From the NCBI RefSeq assembly GCF_013032505.1, contig NZ_WQCG01000001.1, forward strand, positions 868,001 to 932,000: 64,000 nt of DNA, read 5' to 3'. The notes under the pieces are model-generated. The model saw nothing but the letters and a program-made list of their open reading frames with translations, was not told the DNA's origin and made no database searches. Position 1 is the first letter of the stretch. Each line of letters opens with the position of its first letter. Source of the stretch: Ruegeria atlantica (GTDB lineage Bacteria; Pseudomonadota; Alphaproteobacteria; Rhodobacterales; Rhodobacteraceae). This document shows positions 1 through 8,710 of the stretch, piece by piece. Both the position numbers and the translations under genes were made by a program.

Positions 1-79
1 CGCGTGAACGACAGCTTTGCTACCCAAAGGCTGAATTCGAAAGTCGTTTCTTTTCAATTGTGGAGTTTGTCAACGAAGA

Positions 80-103
80 CCCGCAATTTGCGGGCCCCTT
101 TTT
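80..103 (+). terminator. rho-independent terminator of a gene upstream of the window
   Basis: CCCGCA (80-85), a 3-nt loop and TGCGGG (89-94) form a short GC hairpin followed by CCCC and a run of five T. The T tract is only on the plus strand, so it would end a plus-strand transcript entering from the left. The minus-strand sulfatase stops 5 bases to the right and gets no T tract from it. Confidence 0.6.
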
Positions 104-107
104 GCAG

Positions 108-1817
108 TCAATCTCCCCAATCAAAATCCATCATTTCGAAGCTGGGCTGACGCTGAATAAACTCCTGCACGGTTACCGGCAGGCCTTGCAGATTTCGTTC
201 AAGCCTGTCCGCAATTGCAAGAGTTTCTGGACGGGCGTTTGATAACCCTGTCAGAGGAATTCCACGTGCGTTTGGTTTATCGGGATACTGTTCTTTCAGC
301 AGCTCGTGCCGCATACGCATCATCTTGAATTGTCCAAGAGTGTGAATGAGAGGAACCAAGTGGGGACTTTCTTCGTGTGGATCTTGGTAAAGGTCGTAGT
401 ATGACGCACCGATACCAGATGCGGCGCCCGGGTCCGCTGATATCCAATGCTGCTTGTAACGCCCTTTCACAGTAGCCGCGAGTGTGTGACCTTGGTAAAT
501 ATGCACCCAATCACGGCGCGAGAAAGTATCTCCGTTCAACAGCAATGAGCTCTGGTCGACGCCATCGATAACGCGGTCGCGAGGGATGTGATCTGTTGCT
601 CCGGCAATAGTTGCGAAGGTTGTAAACAAATCTGTGACATGTACCATGTCGCCGACCAATTGACCGCCATCAATCGTACCGGGCCACCACGCAAACGCCG
701 GCACACGAACGCCGCCTTCGGTAAAATCGCCTTTACCACCTGAAAACATGATTTGCGTCATGCCCCACCCTGGCGGAGGATTGTGAACCATTGGTCCATT
801 GTCCGCCATCGCCACGAAGATTGTGTTCTCGGCGATACCAAGGCTCTCAAGTTCATCCATCACTTGACCCACGAATAGATCAAGCCTGTGATATGCCTCA
901 GCGACTTTGCCACCATTCAATGTGTTTCGTTCGATATCCGGTTGAAGGAAATTCAGCCAATTAGGCCAATACTGTACGTAGAATGGTTTTTCGGCTTCAG
1001 CGTTCCGTCGGATGAAGTTGATCATCCTGTCTTGGCTTTCGGGATCGACTTTGGAATACCATTCGTTGTTAGGTAATCCCCATTCTTCCCCTAGTTCGCC
1101 TTTTCGTCCGTCAATCGTCTGAACCCAACCTTCAGGAAGAAGACCCGGATCATCTAACTTGTATGGATCTTCTGGACCAATATTGGGGAACCCAAGCGTT
1201 GCATTGGCAGCGGAACCCATAGCGTCATAGAGAGATGTTATTTGGTTCATCGGGGTGAAAAGAGCTTCGTCGAAACCTTGGTTGTGCAAGTAGCTTTCTT
1301 CGATGTCCCCCAGATGCCCTTTTCCATAGTGCGCAGTTGCATAGCCAACTTCGGACAGTACTTCGGCAATCGTAACCTCGTCACCTCGTAGCCCCGCGTA
1401 CTCATGGGGCATCCCCACAACACCCATGCCATGTCTGACAGGGATGCGACCTGTTAGAAATGCGGCTCGAGTTGGAGTGCAAGACGGCTCAGAGTACATC
1501 CGAGTGAAGTTAATTCCTTCGGCCGCCATTTCGTTTAGATTAGGCGTCGAAAACCCAAGAGTTTGTTGAATCCCCGGAAAGCCCACGATGCCAAACGGCT
1601 GATCGTCCCAAAGAATATAGACGATGTTTGGTGGCCGCCCGTGTTCTTCTTTGAGTTCCGCCAATCTCGTTTGAATGGCTGCGTCCTCTTCCGCCCAGCG
1701 ATCTCCATGCTGTGCATTTAGTACAAAAAACTCTGCATCGTGAATAATTTGGTTGTCTTGCCCCGCGGCGACAGATGCCCACATCGCTGCGGATGCGATC
1801 AGTACCTTCTTCATCAT
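108..1817 (-). CDS. arylsulfatase, secreted, formylglycine-dependent
   Basis: Hydrolyses sulfate esters; about 569 residues. It starts with a signal peptide (MMKKVLIASAAMWASVAAGQ), so the periplasm is the expected location. The Cys-type sulfatase signature CTPTRAAFLTGR is at residue 113 onward; the Cys should be converted to formylglycine. The Asp pair in LWDDQPFG (about 71-72) and ADNGP supply metal ligands as in the alkaline phosphatase superfamily. The reading frame is open upstream to 1883, but the ATG at 1817 has a GGGGGAC site 6-8 bases before it and gives a proper signal peptide. Substrate is unknown; no sulfatase-maturing enzyme or polysaccharide genes adjoin it. Confidence 0.93.
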   Translation of the reverse strand: MMKKVLIASAAMWASVAAGQDNQIIHDAEFFVLNAQHGDRWAEEDAAIQTRLAELKEEHGRPPNIVYILWDDQPFGIVGFPGIQQTLGFSTPNLNEMAAEGINFTRMYSEPSCTPTRAAFLTGRIPVRHGMGVVGMPHEYAGLRGDEVTIAEVLSEVGYATAHYGKGHLGDIEESYLHNQGFDEALFTPMNQITSLYDAMGSAANATLGFPNIGPEDPYKLDDPGLLPEGWVQTIDGRKGELGEEWGLPNNEWYSKVDPESQDRMINFIRRNAEAEKPFYVQYWPNWLNFLQPDIERNTLNGGKVAEAYHRLDLFVGQVMDELESLGIAENTIFVAMADNGPMVHNPPPGWGMTQIMFSGGKGDFTEGGVRVPAFAWWPGTIDGGQLVGDMVHVTDLFTTFATIAGATDHIPRDRVIDGVDQSSLLLNGDTFSRRDWVHIYQGHTLAATVKGRYKQHWISADPGAASGIGASYYDLYQDPHEESPHLVPLIHTLGQFKMMRMRHELLKEQYPDKPNARGIPLTGLSNARPETLAIADRLERNLQGLPVTVQEFIQRQPSFEMMDFDWGD

Positions 1818-1970
1818 TCGGTCGTCCCCCCATCTTTTGATCTTCCAACCATACCAAAAGTCATTAGAGTATCTTACCAGCAAAGGAATAGAAGGTTGGC
1901 CGACGACCGCTTCACTCCATGCATGTCCGATAGAACAGCAATACTAACGACACGTCCAGCAGTATGAAAC

Positions 1971-2015
1971 TGTCCGCTCCGGGCTCGATGCGGTCATACG
2001 CTGCGCTGCTAACGA
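1971..2015. repeat. intergenic repeat unit (TGTCCGCT...GGGCTCGATGCGG family)
   Basis: One copy of the recurring degenerate intergenic repeat: TGTCCGCTCC, then GGGCTCGATGCGGTC and ACGCTGCGCTGC. The best copy for comparison is at 11519. It lies in the 300-base gap between the divergent sulfatase and recombinase genes, which otherwise shows nothing. Confidence 0.6.
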
Positions 2016-2118
2016 ACGTCGAGTACTCTGATGAAACCTGTCTTTAGCTCCCTGATAGATTCAGTTGGTCGACACGGTGTCGGTGCCTGGAGAGGGAGGG
2101 AAGGATGGAGGACAAACG

Positions 2119-2751
2119 ATGTCCATTATTCAACTTCCTGCCATCACACCGAAGCGCCCGCCGTGGAACAAAGGTCGCCATATAGGCCAGAAACGCCCGC
2201 TTCTCGCGAAGCAGGTCTGGGCCATCCGCGCCCGGCTTGAACTCTCGGACAACCTCAGGGACTTGGCACTCTTCAATCTTGCGATCGATAGCAAGCTGCG
2301 AGGCTGCGATCTCGTTCGTTTGAACGTAGCCGATCTTGTTGCTGGTGATCGTGTCCGCGAACGCGTGACAGTTGTCCAGAGCAAAACAAAGCGGCCAGTC
2401 AAATTCGAGGTTTCGGAAAATACCCGCCAGTCCATCTGGACCTGGGTATGTCGCCCGGAGATGCTTGGACGCAATTTCCTTTTCCCAAGCCGCTTCCACG
2501 AAAGGCCGCATATATCGACGCGACAGTACGCGCGTTTAGTCCGCGATTGGGTGTCGGCGATTGGTTTGGAGCCAAACGGTTACGGCACGCATTCGCTGAG
2601 ACGCACAAAAGCGGCACTGATCTACCGGAAAACGGGCAATCTACGCGCGGTGCAGCTCTTGCTTGGCCACACCAAGGTTGACAGCACAGTTCGATATCTT
2701 GGCGTTGAATTGGAAGACGCGCTGAGTATCGCAGAAAAGATCGACGTGTGA
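2119..2751 (+). CDS. tyrosine recombinase, catalytic domain only
   Basis: Site-specific DNA recombinase of 210 residues. The catalytic set is complete: Arg61 (SKLRGCDL), His158-x-x-Arg161 (THSLRR), His184 (LLGHTKVDST) and nucleophile Tyr193 (VRYLG). Typical phage or Xer integrases are 300-400 residues with an N-terminal SAM-like DNA-binding domain; here only about 50 residues precede the catalytic core. The ATG at 2119 has GGAGGAC ending 5 bases upstream, so the longer frame opening at 2065 is not used. A strong terminator follows. No excisionase, phage or plasmid genes and no recognisable att repeats are nearby, so its target is unknown. Confidence 0.88.
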   Translation: MSIIQLPAITPKRPPWNKGRHIGQKRPLLAKQVWAIRARLELSDNLRDLALFNLAIDSKLRGCDLVRLNVADLVAGDRVRERVTVVQSKTKRPVKFEVSENTRQSIWTWVCRPEMLGRNFLFPSRFHERPHISTRQYARLVRDWVSAIGLEPNGYGTHSLRRTKAALIYRKTGNLRAVQLLLGHTKVDSTVRYLGVELEDALSIAEKIDV

Positions 2752-2758
2752 AGATTAA

Positions 2759-2784
2759 GCGGGCGGCAAGAGTCGCCCGCTTTT
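2759..2784 (+). terminator. rho-independent terminator after the recombinase gene
   Basis: GCGGGCG (2759-2765) pairs with CGCCCGC (2774-2780) and is followed by TTTT, 8 bases after the recombinase stop codon. Confidence 0.8.
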
Positions 2785-2926
2785 CGTGACTGGCAATTGT
2801 CGCATGAGTGTCGACCATCCACCGGGCTTCTGAGCCGAAACGAGCGTCACCATCGTCGTCGATTGAGTTGAATCTCCCGCCCGGATCGCTGGGCTCAGGT
2901 CAGTAGCTGGGGCGTCATCACTCCCA

Positions 2927-2957
2927 AGTGACTGCTTGTGCGAAGTAAGCAGTCACT
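2927..2957. repeat. perfect 11-bp inverted repeat
   Basis: AGTGACTGCTT (2927-2937) and AAGCAGTCACT (2947-2957) are exact reverse complements around a 9-base loop. There is no following T tract, so a simple terminator is unlikely. A regulator operator or an RNA hairpin upstream of the acetyltransferase-like gene are both possible; the sequence does not decide. Confidence 0.55.
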
Positions 2958-3098
2958 CATGAAAAGTGCGGCGAACATCCTCTTCGAGCCCAAACTGCTG
3001 AATGCTGCACTGCACACGATTGTCCGCTGTTATTTGGTCGCCAAAGCGCGTTGCTAGATTTTTCTTCCCATCAAGCTTGCTGATGCTACGAATAAGTT

Positions 3099-3911
3099 AT
3101 GACAGATTTTTCGAATGAATTTTTTGGCCAGCCAGAACAGCAGGACCTGCAACGCAGGGCGGACCGTATTTGGACATTGGTCAAGAATGACCCGACTTAT
3201 TCCTGCCATGGCCGCGCGGTGGGCCTTAGCGCGGAGAACGACATCGATTTGGTGAAGCAAATTGCGATGACGCGACTACAGGGCGTTTGCATGGCCGAAG
3301 GAACTCCTGTCGAAGCTGCCGATCGTAGGCGTGAAGGGCTTGAACAGCACGGTCTGAAAACGGATCAGTTCGTTGACTGGCAAGGGAGCGCAGCATCGCT
3401 TGAAGCCGCGGCCATGGTTTTGGCGTCGCGCAAGTTACCCGATGATCTCGAACTCGTGCGTGTAGATGCGCAAACACCAGGTGATGACTTGGCCAAATTG
3501 GATACGCTCACACAGGCATGCGGAGTCCTGCTTCCGATGGGCGCGTTCATCCGCGGGCTGAGACGCCCGAGCGTGTGTTTGTTCGCACGTGACCGCAACG
3601 GGAAAGTCGTCGCGGCAACAGCAGCCGTTGCGCAGTTTCATCCTGATCACCGGAATGCCGACCAGGCTTGGTGGGGTATGCTAGCGACAGATGAGTCGCG
3701 GCGGGGCGAGGGAATTGCCCTGATCATGGGCGCAAATTCAATGCTTGCTATGCGTGATCTCCATGGTCTTGGGACTTTTTTCACGGGGATCCGTGAAGGT
3801 AACGCGCCTTCTGAAGGTTTGTGCAGAAAATTGGAGATGGCACCAACTAGTGACGTGCATCTCATGGCGATAGACCCGGACGTGTTCGCAGCTGGGCGGT
3901 TGACCAAATAA
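3099..3911 (+). CDS. GNAT-like N-acetyltransferase domain protein
   Basis: Predicted soluble protein of 270 residues. The C-terminal half contains a GNAT-style acetyl-CoA loop: a strand (WWGMLATDE, about 191) followed by RRGEGIALIMG, matching the R/Q-x-x-G-x-G/A motif A pattern, then a helix and a strand (GTFFTGI). The N-terminal 130 residues match nothing I recognise. It is monocistronic, flanked by repeat-bearing gaps. No Shine-Dalgarno stands out before the ATG. The GNAT call rests on this one motif and the predicted alpha/beta order; substrate unknown. Confidence 0.6.
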   Translation: MTDFSNEFFGQPEQQDLQRRADRIWTLVKNDPTYSCHGRAVGLSAENDIDLVKQIAMTRLQGVCMAEGTPVEAADRRREGLEQHGLKTDQFVDWQGSAASLEAAAMVLASRKLPDDLELVRVDAQTPGDDLAKLDTLTQACGVLLPMGAFIRGLRRPSVCLFARDRNGKVVAATAAVAQFHPDHRNADQAWWGMLATDESRRGEGIALIMGANSMLAMRDLHGLGTFFTGIREGNAPSEGLCRKLEMAPTSDVHLMAIDPDVFAAGRLTK

Positions 3912-4034
3912 GTCGTGTCCTAATTGCGTCTTTGGAGTATGCGACTGCTCCAAACTGTGCGACACAAGCCGACATTCCCAGAACTAATTCAAACGGCAGC
4001 TTTGTCCGCGTAGCAGCCGTTCGTTGCAATTTGC

Positions 4035-4058
4035 TTGAATGTCCATTTTGCGGACATT
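4035..4058. repeat. palindromic core of the intergenic repeat
   Basis: AATGTCC and GGACATT form an exact 7-bp inverted repeat with a 7-base loop (ATTTTGC). TGTCCGCGTAGCAGC at about 4001 and the TTGC-rich bases between look like the outer part of the same repeat family. It sits in the gap before the methyltransferase gene. Confidence 0.55.
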
Positions 4059-4115
4059 GCAGTCATTGACCTAAAGTTACATGATCACCACCTGACGGGA
4101 TCAAGTGGAGACACC

Positions 4116-4736
4116 ATGGCAGACGAGAGAGTGAGCCACTGGGAGGAGGTCTACCGCGAGAAAGACGATACCCAGCTGAGTTGGCATCAGGATGATCCCT
4201 CGATCTCGTTGGAGCTCTGCGACGTGGTCGGCGTCGATAATGCCTCCTCTGTGATAGACATAGGCGGAGGCACTTCACACTTCGCAGAACGCCTGATCGA
4301 AAGAGGACTGAGCGACGTTTCTGTGCTCGATGTATCCAAAGCTGCGCTTGATCGATCTCGTGGACAACTTGGCGCCGTAGGCGAGCAGATTGAATGGATC
4401 GCAGCCGATGTCACAACCTGGAGCCCGGAGAGAAGCTATGATCTATGGCACGATCGCGCCGTATTTCATTTCCTTGTCGATGCGGACGACCGTTCCGCCT
4501 ACCGGGACCAGTTGTACCGCTGCCTTCTCCCAGGTAGCCATGCGATTATCGCAACGTTTGCGCTCGACGGTCCGAAGAAGTGCAGCGGTTTGCCAATCGT
4601 TCGCTATGATCCAGAGGGGCTATGTGAGGTATTAGGCGATCGTATTTCCCTGGTCACGCATCGGAAGCACACACACCATACTCCTTGGGGAAGCTCTCAG
4701 TCCTTCCAATTCAGCTTGTTACGCGTGGGCCAGTAG
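4116..4736 (+). CDS. class I SAM-dependent methyltransferase
   Basis: Transfers a methyl group from S-adenosylmethionine to an unidentified small molecule; 206 residues. Motif I is VIDIGGGTSHFAERL (about 46-60), followed by an acidic strand end (VSVLDVS) and WIAADVT as motifs II/III; this layout resembles TehB/thiopurine-type methyltransferases. The second half (DLWHDRAVFHFL, then LLPGSHAIIATFALDGP) is typical of small cytosolic members of that group. The ATG at 4116 follows GTGGAG at normal spacing; the upstream frame to 4035 runs into the repeat and is unlikely to be translated. Confidence 0.85.
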   Translation: MADERVSHWEEVYREKDDTQLSWHQDDPSISLELCDVVGVDNASSVIDIGGGTSHFAERLIERGLSDVSVLDVSKAALDRSRGQLGAVGEQIEWIAADVTTWSPERSYDLWHDRAVFHFLVDADDRSAYRDQLYRCLLPGSHAIIATFALDGPKKCSGLPIVRYDPEGLCEVLGDRISLVTHRKHTHHTPWGSSQSFQFSLLRVGQ

Positions 4737-4904
4737 CGCTGCTGTTGCGCTGCTAATGCGCTTCGGCACGACTGTGACATCCAATGGCCTTGCTCATGCC
4801 TTCGCTGCAACTTTACTCATCCGGCGGCCGTCTTGCGGACGAAGTCGCCCTTCGGTTTCTTTCCAAGCCTGCGCATGATAATCTTTGATAATTGCACTTT
4901 GCTC

Positions 4905-4913
4905 GGAGGAGGA
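4905..4913 (+). promoter_or_regulatory. ribosome binding site that decides the CTG start
   Basis: GGAGGAGGA lies 6-8 bases before the CTG at 4920. An in-frame TGA at 4914-4916 rules out any start further upstream, and the ATG at 4913 is in another frame. Confidence 0.6.
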
Positions 4914-4919
4914 TGACCT

Positions 4920-6650
4920 CTGAAACGCAGGCTGACCGCCATACTAGCAGCCGATCTGGTTGGGTATTCCCGCCTTATGAACTCGGATCAAAGCGGAACG
5001 CTCAGCGCGTTGCGAGAGCTTCGATCTGGGCTTTTTGACCCTTCTGTAGTCGCGCATCGCGGCAATTTAGTGAAATGCATGGGGGATGGTTGGATAGTCG
5101 AGTTTCCATCAGTCTCTGACGCTGTGACCTGTGCTGTCGCCATTCAGAACTCTTTGGCCAGCGAGAATACACTGAAGTTGAGAATTGGGATACACACAGG
5201 TGAAGTCGTTTTCGAGGAGGATGATGTATTTGGTAACGGCGTTAACGTCGCCGCTCGTTTGGAAGCGCTTGCCGAAGCCGGGCAGGTTCTCATCTCCGGC
5301 TCCGCCTATGAATGCCTGGACAGCAAAACGGCTTGCGCGTTCCAAGGCGGAGAAAACCGTGAGCTTAAGAACATTGATCGACCGGTGCCAGTCTGGTGGT
5401 GGGGGGACGCCGAGTCTGTAGATCCGCTTTATGATTCTGAACCGCCCGGGTCCCCTGACGGAACTGCGATCGCCGTATTACCATTTGACAACATTTCAGG
5501 CGACCCTGAACAGGAATATTTTTCGGACGGGTTGTCCGAAGACATAATTACGGCTCTGTCGAAACACCACTGGCTCGAGGTCGTCGCGCGCAACACGACC
5601 TTTGCCTACAAGGGAAAATCCCCGAATGTTCGGCAGCTCGCCGATGACTTGGACGCCGACTACGTTGTCGAAGGCTCGGTCAGGAAAGCGGGCGCGCGCA
5701 TTCGAGTCACGGTTCAGCTGATTGACGCATCGACTGGCAACCACGTGTGGGCGGAAAAATATGACCGTCAGTTGGAAGACATCTTCGATGTTCAGGACGA
5801 GATCACGGAAACAATTGTTGGCAGACTGGAGCCCGAGGTCGGAAATGCGATCCGGCGCAAGTTAGAAGATACGCCGCGCCGAAACCCCCATGCCTGGGAC
5901 TGCTATCATCTTGGGCTTGCGCACTTTTACAAGTTTACTGCCGTAAGCAACCGTGAAGCTCAGAGATTGTTTCTCCAAAGCCGCGAACTGGACCCCAGTT
6001 TTCCCGAGGCACATGCCTGGTGGGCCTATGCCACGATTCTCGGGATGGTGTATTGGGACACGGAACCGGATTCTGCCCTTATGGACGAAGCGCTGGCTGC
6101 CGCACGCACCGCCGTTTCAATGGATAACCAGAATGCGCTGCTCTACATGCTGATGGGCAGAGTCCAACTGGCCCGCCGGGAATACCGCAGCGCGCTGGCT
6201 GAGAATGAAACTGCAATCAAATTGAACCCGACGCTGGCCCCAGCATATTGCGGATTGGGAGACTCACTTTCCTATGAGGGACGATACGAAGAGGCGATTG
6301 CCAATTTCGAGAAAGCCGTGGAGATGAGCCCTAACCATCCACAGCTTTGGGCCTTTCTGAGCTATGGCGCGCTGACTCTGCTTTTCGATCACCAGTTCGA
6401 GAAAGCTCTGGACTGGGCAGAGCGGGCTCGCGATGTGCCAAATTGCCAATACTGGGCCACCGCGCACGCAGTCGTGGCGCTTGCCAATCTCGGGCGGGAC
6501 AAAGATCTGGCCAAGATGGTGCATAACCTAATGGTGGAAGAGCCGAAATTCTCGCGGTCATTCGCAAAAAAGAAGCTGTTTTATCTGAAGCGGGACGATC
6601 AAATGGAACTTTACCTTGCAGGGCTTGCAACGGCAGGTATCCCCGCCTGA
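4920..6650 (+). CDS. class III adenylate/guanylate cyclase with TolB-like and TPR domains (probable CTG start)
   Basis: Makes a cyclic nucleotide; 576 residues from CTG. Residues 1-165 are the cyclase domain: metal-binding Asp12 (ILAADLVGYSRLM) and Asp56 (CMGDGW), and the VFGNGVNVAARLE segment. A FlgO/TolB-like segment follows (IAVLPFDNISGDPEQEYFSD), then TPR-type helices to the end. Family members begin MKRRLAAILAADVVGYSRLM; the same sequence is present here only if translation starts at CTG 4920. From the first in-frame ATG (4977) the protein would lose strand 1 and Asp12. A paralogue of identical layout is at 11814. Soluble; input signal unknown. Confidence 0.87.
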   Translation: MKRRLTAILAADLVGYSRLMNSDQSGTLSALRELRSGLFDPSVVAHRGNLVKCMGDGWIVEFPSVSDAVTCAVAIQNSLASENTLKLRIGIHTGEVVFEEDDVFGNGVNVAARLEALAEAGQVLISGSAYECLDSKTACAFQGGENRELKNIDRPVPVWWWGDAESVDPLYDSEPPGSPDGTAIAVLPFDNISGDPEQEYFSDGLSEDIITALSKHHWLEVVARNTTFAYKGKSPNVRQLADDLDADYVVEGSVRKAGARIRVTVQLIDASTGNHVWAEKYDRQLEDIFDVQDEITETIVGRLEPEVGNAIRRKLEDTPRRNPHAWDCYHLGLAHFYKFTAVSNREAQRLFLQSRELDPSFPEAHAWWAYATILGMVYWDTEPDSALMDEALAAARTAVSMDNQNALLYMLMGRVQLARREYRSALAENETAIKLNPTLAPAYCGLGDSLSYEGRYEEAIANFEKAVEMSPNHPQLWAFLSYGALTLLFDHQFEKALDWAERARDVPNCQYWATAHAVVALANLGRDKDLAKMVHNLMVEEPKFSRSFAKKKLFYLKRDDQMELYLAGLATAGIPA

Positions 6651-6831
6651 TTTTTCTTGTGATCGGCCCTTGCTTTGCCGCTTGTCTTGAATGCTTGCGT
6701 CAGGTCAAGCCGAATGACTGCAAAGGATTCGGAGCGGGACTTAAACTCCCGCAGAAATTGCTTGTCCGGTGACGTGTTGAAGATCGCTCTGCGGTGGCCT
6801 TTATCCAGCCTGTGAATACACCAATGTTTCC

Positions 6832-7602
6832 TCAGGCAATCGTGATCAGCCACCCACCCCAGGCAATCAAAACGAAGCCCAATCCTCGGCTCAGAAACCG
6901 CCCGAATGGCAACGTCTTTTCCGCCAACACTACGATTGTAAGTACGGCAACCCACGGCAGGTTCATGACGCCCAACACAAACAACAGCACCATCAGCAGC
7001 CAGCAGCAGCCAAGACAGTAGGCCCCGTGGTGAAGCCCCATCTTCGCGGCACCCAGGGTTCCCTCGTGCCAATGAGCCATCAGAAAACTCATGGGCGAGC
7101 GGCAATGCTCTAGGCAAGCGTTCTTGAGTGGCGTCCATTGAAACAACCCGGCAAGTATCAACATCACGCCGCCCACAGTCGGCGCAACCCTCCCCATCAT
7201 GGATGAAAGCGCGCCACCCGTGTGCAGCCACCAATTCAATACCGTCGCCGCCAGCGAGAATACCAGCCAAACCAACAGATACCCCGCCACGAAGCTGCCC
7301 GTTGGCACGAAGGGTCGCCCTGCCTCCTCCCGCTTCGCGCGGACCCGCTCGTAGATCATTACGGCGGGTGTAATTGAAGGCAGCATCATCGCGAACATCA
7401 TTACCGCCCACATTACAAGCATGAAGACAAAATCCGCGACGGACCACTGCATCATCATCGGCATGGCCATGTCGCCAACCATCGTCATCGAGGACGAACC
7501 AAGCCCGAGGTAAATTGTATAGGCCCACGCCAGCGCCGTGAGCGCGGCTAGCGCTGCCAGCACCAGCGCCCGATCTCGTCGTGCAACTCCTACAGCATTC
7601 AC
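6832..7602 (-). CDS. DUF2182 integral membrane protein
   Basis: 256 residues, about six to seven membrane segments rich in Met (TMVGDMAMPMMMQWS, WAVMMFAMMLPS), with the family hallmark CLEHCRSPMSFLMAHW and a GLHHGAYCLGCCW segment. DUF2182 proteins are predicted metal-binding membrane proteins; the biochemical role is not established. The start is a GTG. It lies 28 bases downstream of the DUF1326 gene, a pairing seen repeatedly in other bacteria, so the two probably work together. Confidence 0.88.
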   Translation of the reverse strand: MNAVGVARRDRALVLAALAALTALAWAYTIYLGLGSSSMTMVGDMAMPMMMQWSVADFVFMLVMWAVMMFAMMLPSITPAVMIYERVRAKREEAGRPFVPTGSFVAGYLLVWLVFSLAATVLNWWLHTGGALSSMMGRVAPTVGGVMLILAGLFQWTPLKNACLEHCRSPMSFLMAHWHEGTLGAAKMGLHHGAYCLGCCWLLMVLLFVLGVMNLPWVAVLTIVVLAEKTLPFGRFLSRGLGFVLIAWGGWLITIA

Positions 7603-7630
7603 TATGACGGCCTAACGATCCGGCCCGGCC

Positions 7631-8251
7631 TCAGCCGGCCCAAGCGACTTGTCCGACCACACCCGACCGGCCCGTCCAGGTCACGGGCATATCCGCGTCG
7701 TTCCAGGTGGTTCCTTCACTGGGGGCCAGATCACCTTCATGCCCTTCATGCCCGAAGGCCAGGCTGAACGCGGCGTTCTGCAGTTTCATCTTGTTGCCGA
7801 GGTCATTGACCAGACGACGGGATTTCATCTCGCCCACACCTGCCACGATTGCAGTTATTTCGCCATCGGCCTCGGTCACGCTGATCCCGGCGCGTTTGGT
7901 CGGAAGCCAGGTCGACAACAGGCTTGCCGGCACCTCCATGCCGCCGCCGGACGCACCCTGCAAGATAGTCTCCAATGCCGCCGCCTGCGCATCGCTGGCG
8001 TTTTCGTCAATGTACACTCGCCCGGTGCCGTTGGCGTCGAACAGTGTCGGCCCGGGGAAATGCAATGAGACAATCGCGTTTTGGCCAGAAAGGTCCACGC
8101 CTTCATGAGAGCCCTCGCGAATGCGTATTAACAGGGAAGTCGCGCAATACCCTTGGTCCAAGAGCATAAGGTCAGCTTGTCCGAACCAGCATGGGCAAAG
8201 CATGTTGCAATTGCAGGTTTCGACGAGTTCACCTGAAACATTCCAAGACAT
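7631..8251 (-). CDS. DUF1326 domain protein
   Basis: 206 residues, soluble. The N-terminus has the conserved cysteine cluster ETCNCNMLCPCWFGQ expected of DUF1326, suggesting a metal site. The start ATG at 8251 (MSWNVSGELVETCNCN) follows GGGAGGAGA, so the five-residue-longer frame is not used. First gene of a two-gene unit with the DUF2182 membrane protein. Function unknown; a joint role in metal handling is inferred only from the Cys and Met/His content of the pair. Confidence 0.87.
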   Translation of the reverse strand: MSWNVSGELVETCNCNMLCPCWFGQADLMLLDQGYCATSLLIRIREGSHEGVDLSGQNAIVSLHFPGPTLFDANGTGRVYIDENASDAQAAALETILQGASGGGMEVPASLLSTWLPTKRAGISVTEADGEITAIVAGVGEMKSRRLVNDLGNKMKLQNAAFSLAFGHEGHEGDLAPSEGTTWNDADMPVTWTGRSGVVGQVAWAG

Positions 8252-8483
8252 GATTTCTCCTCCCATCCCACGTTTTCCACGGCTGTATTTTAGCAGAAAG
8301 GCTGCTTTTCACCAATCAACCAGAAGGTTAACTATGTCTCCTCAGGGCACAGAGCGGCCTATCCCTACAGCTTACATGATTAGCTGGTTGGCAGCCCAAG
8401 CCGGTCCTTCGCAACAAAGCCGCCATTCGTCACCAAGCGATCCAAACCGAAATATCATTGGGTTCGAAGTTTAACTGACTTGA

Positions 8484-8678
8484 TCATGCTGGTTTTATCA
8501 ATGTTCCCAGATATGCCCGAGTGTCGGCATCCCAAGAGCTGGGGTCCTCTCCATGAGCGACCACCGCGTGGAGTTCCATGAGTTTCCATACTTCATCTTT
8601 GGTCGCTGCGATCACTTTGCCTGGGCAGGCCTCCATGCCCTCGCAATCCTTGCAGGCATATGAAAATGCGGTGTTCAT
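8484..8678 (-). CDS. DUF1059 small Cys-containing protein
   Basis: 64 residues, MNTAFSYACKDCEGMEAC at the N-terminus followed by TKDEVWKLMELHAVVAHG, matching the DUF1059 family. The pattern CxxC...C with downstream H residues suggests a small metal-binding fold. The ATG at 8678 is preferred over the adjacent ATG at 8681 because AGGAG then sits at 6-base spacing. Downstream of the GFA gene with a 32-base gap, so probably cotranscribed with it. Confidence 0.8.
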   Translation of the reverse strand: MNTAFSYACKDCEGMEACPGKVIAATKDEVWKLMELHAVVAHGEDPSSWDADTRAYLGTLIKPA

Positions 8679-8710
8679 CATTTTCTCCTCTTTCTGGACG
8701 GGAAAGTTGA

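Larger units (their letters stand above)
2754..3098. other. 345-base gene-free stretch
   Basis: Holds the terminator at 2759-2784, the perfect hairpin at 2927-2957 and, at about 3020-3057, a weakly matching piece of the intergenic repeat (TTGTCCGCT...AAAGCG). No convincing coding sequence, promoter or RNA gene was seen. Confidence 0.6.

Noticed and set aside
60..242. 60-codon plus-strand frame at the left edge
   Set aside because: It covers a terminator and the 3-prime end of the sulfatase gene on the opposite strand; no ribosome site and no recognisable sequence.
2119..2784. Prophage or integrative element at the recombinase
   Set aside because: No phage, conjugation or att-like direct repeats were seen on either side, and the neighbours are ordinary genes.
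2044..2818. Several minus-strand frames opposite the recombinase
   Set aside because: They are antisense shadows of the recombinase, which has a complete catalytic set and good ribosome site.
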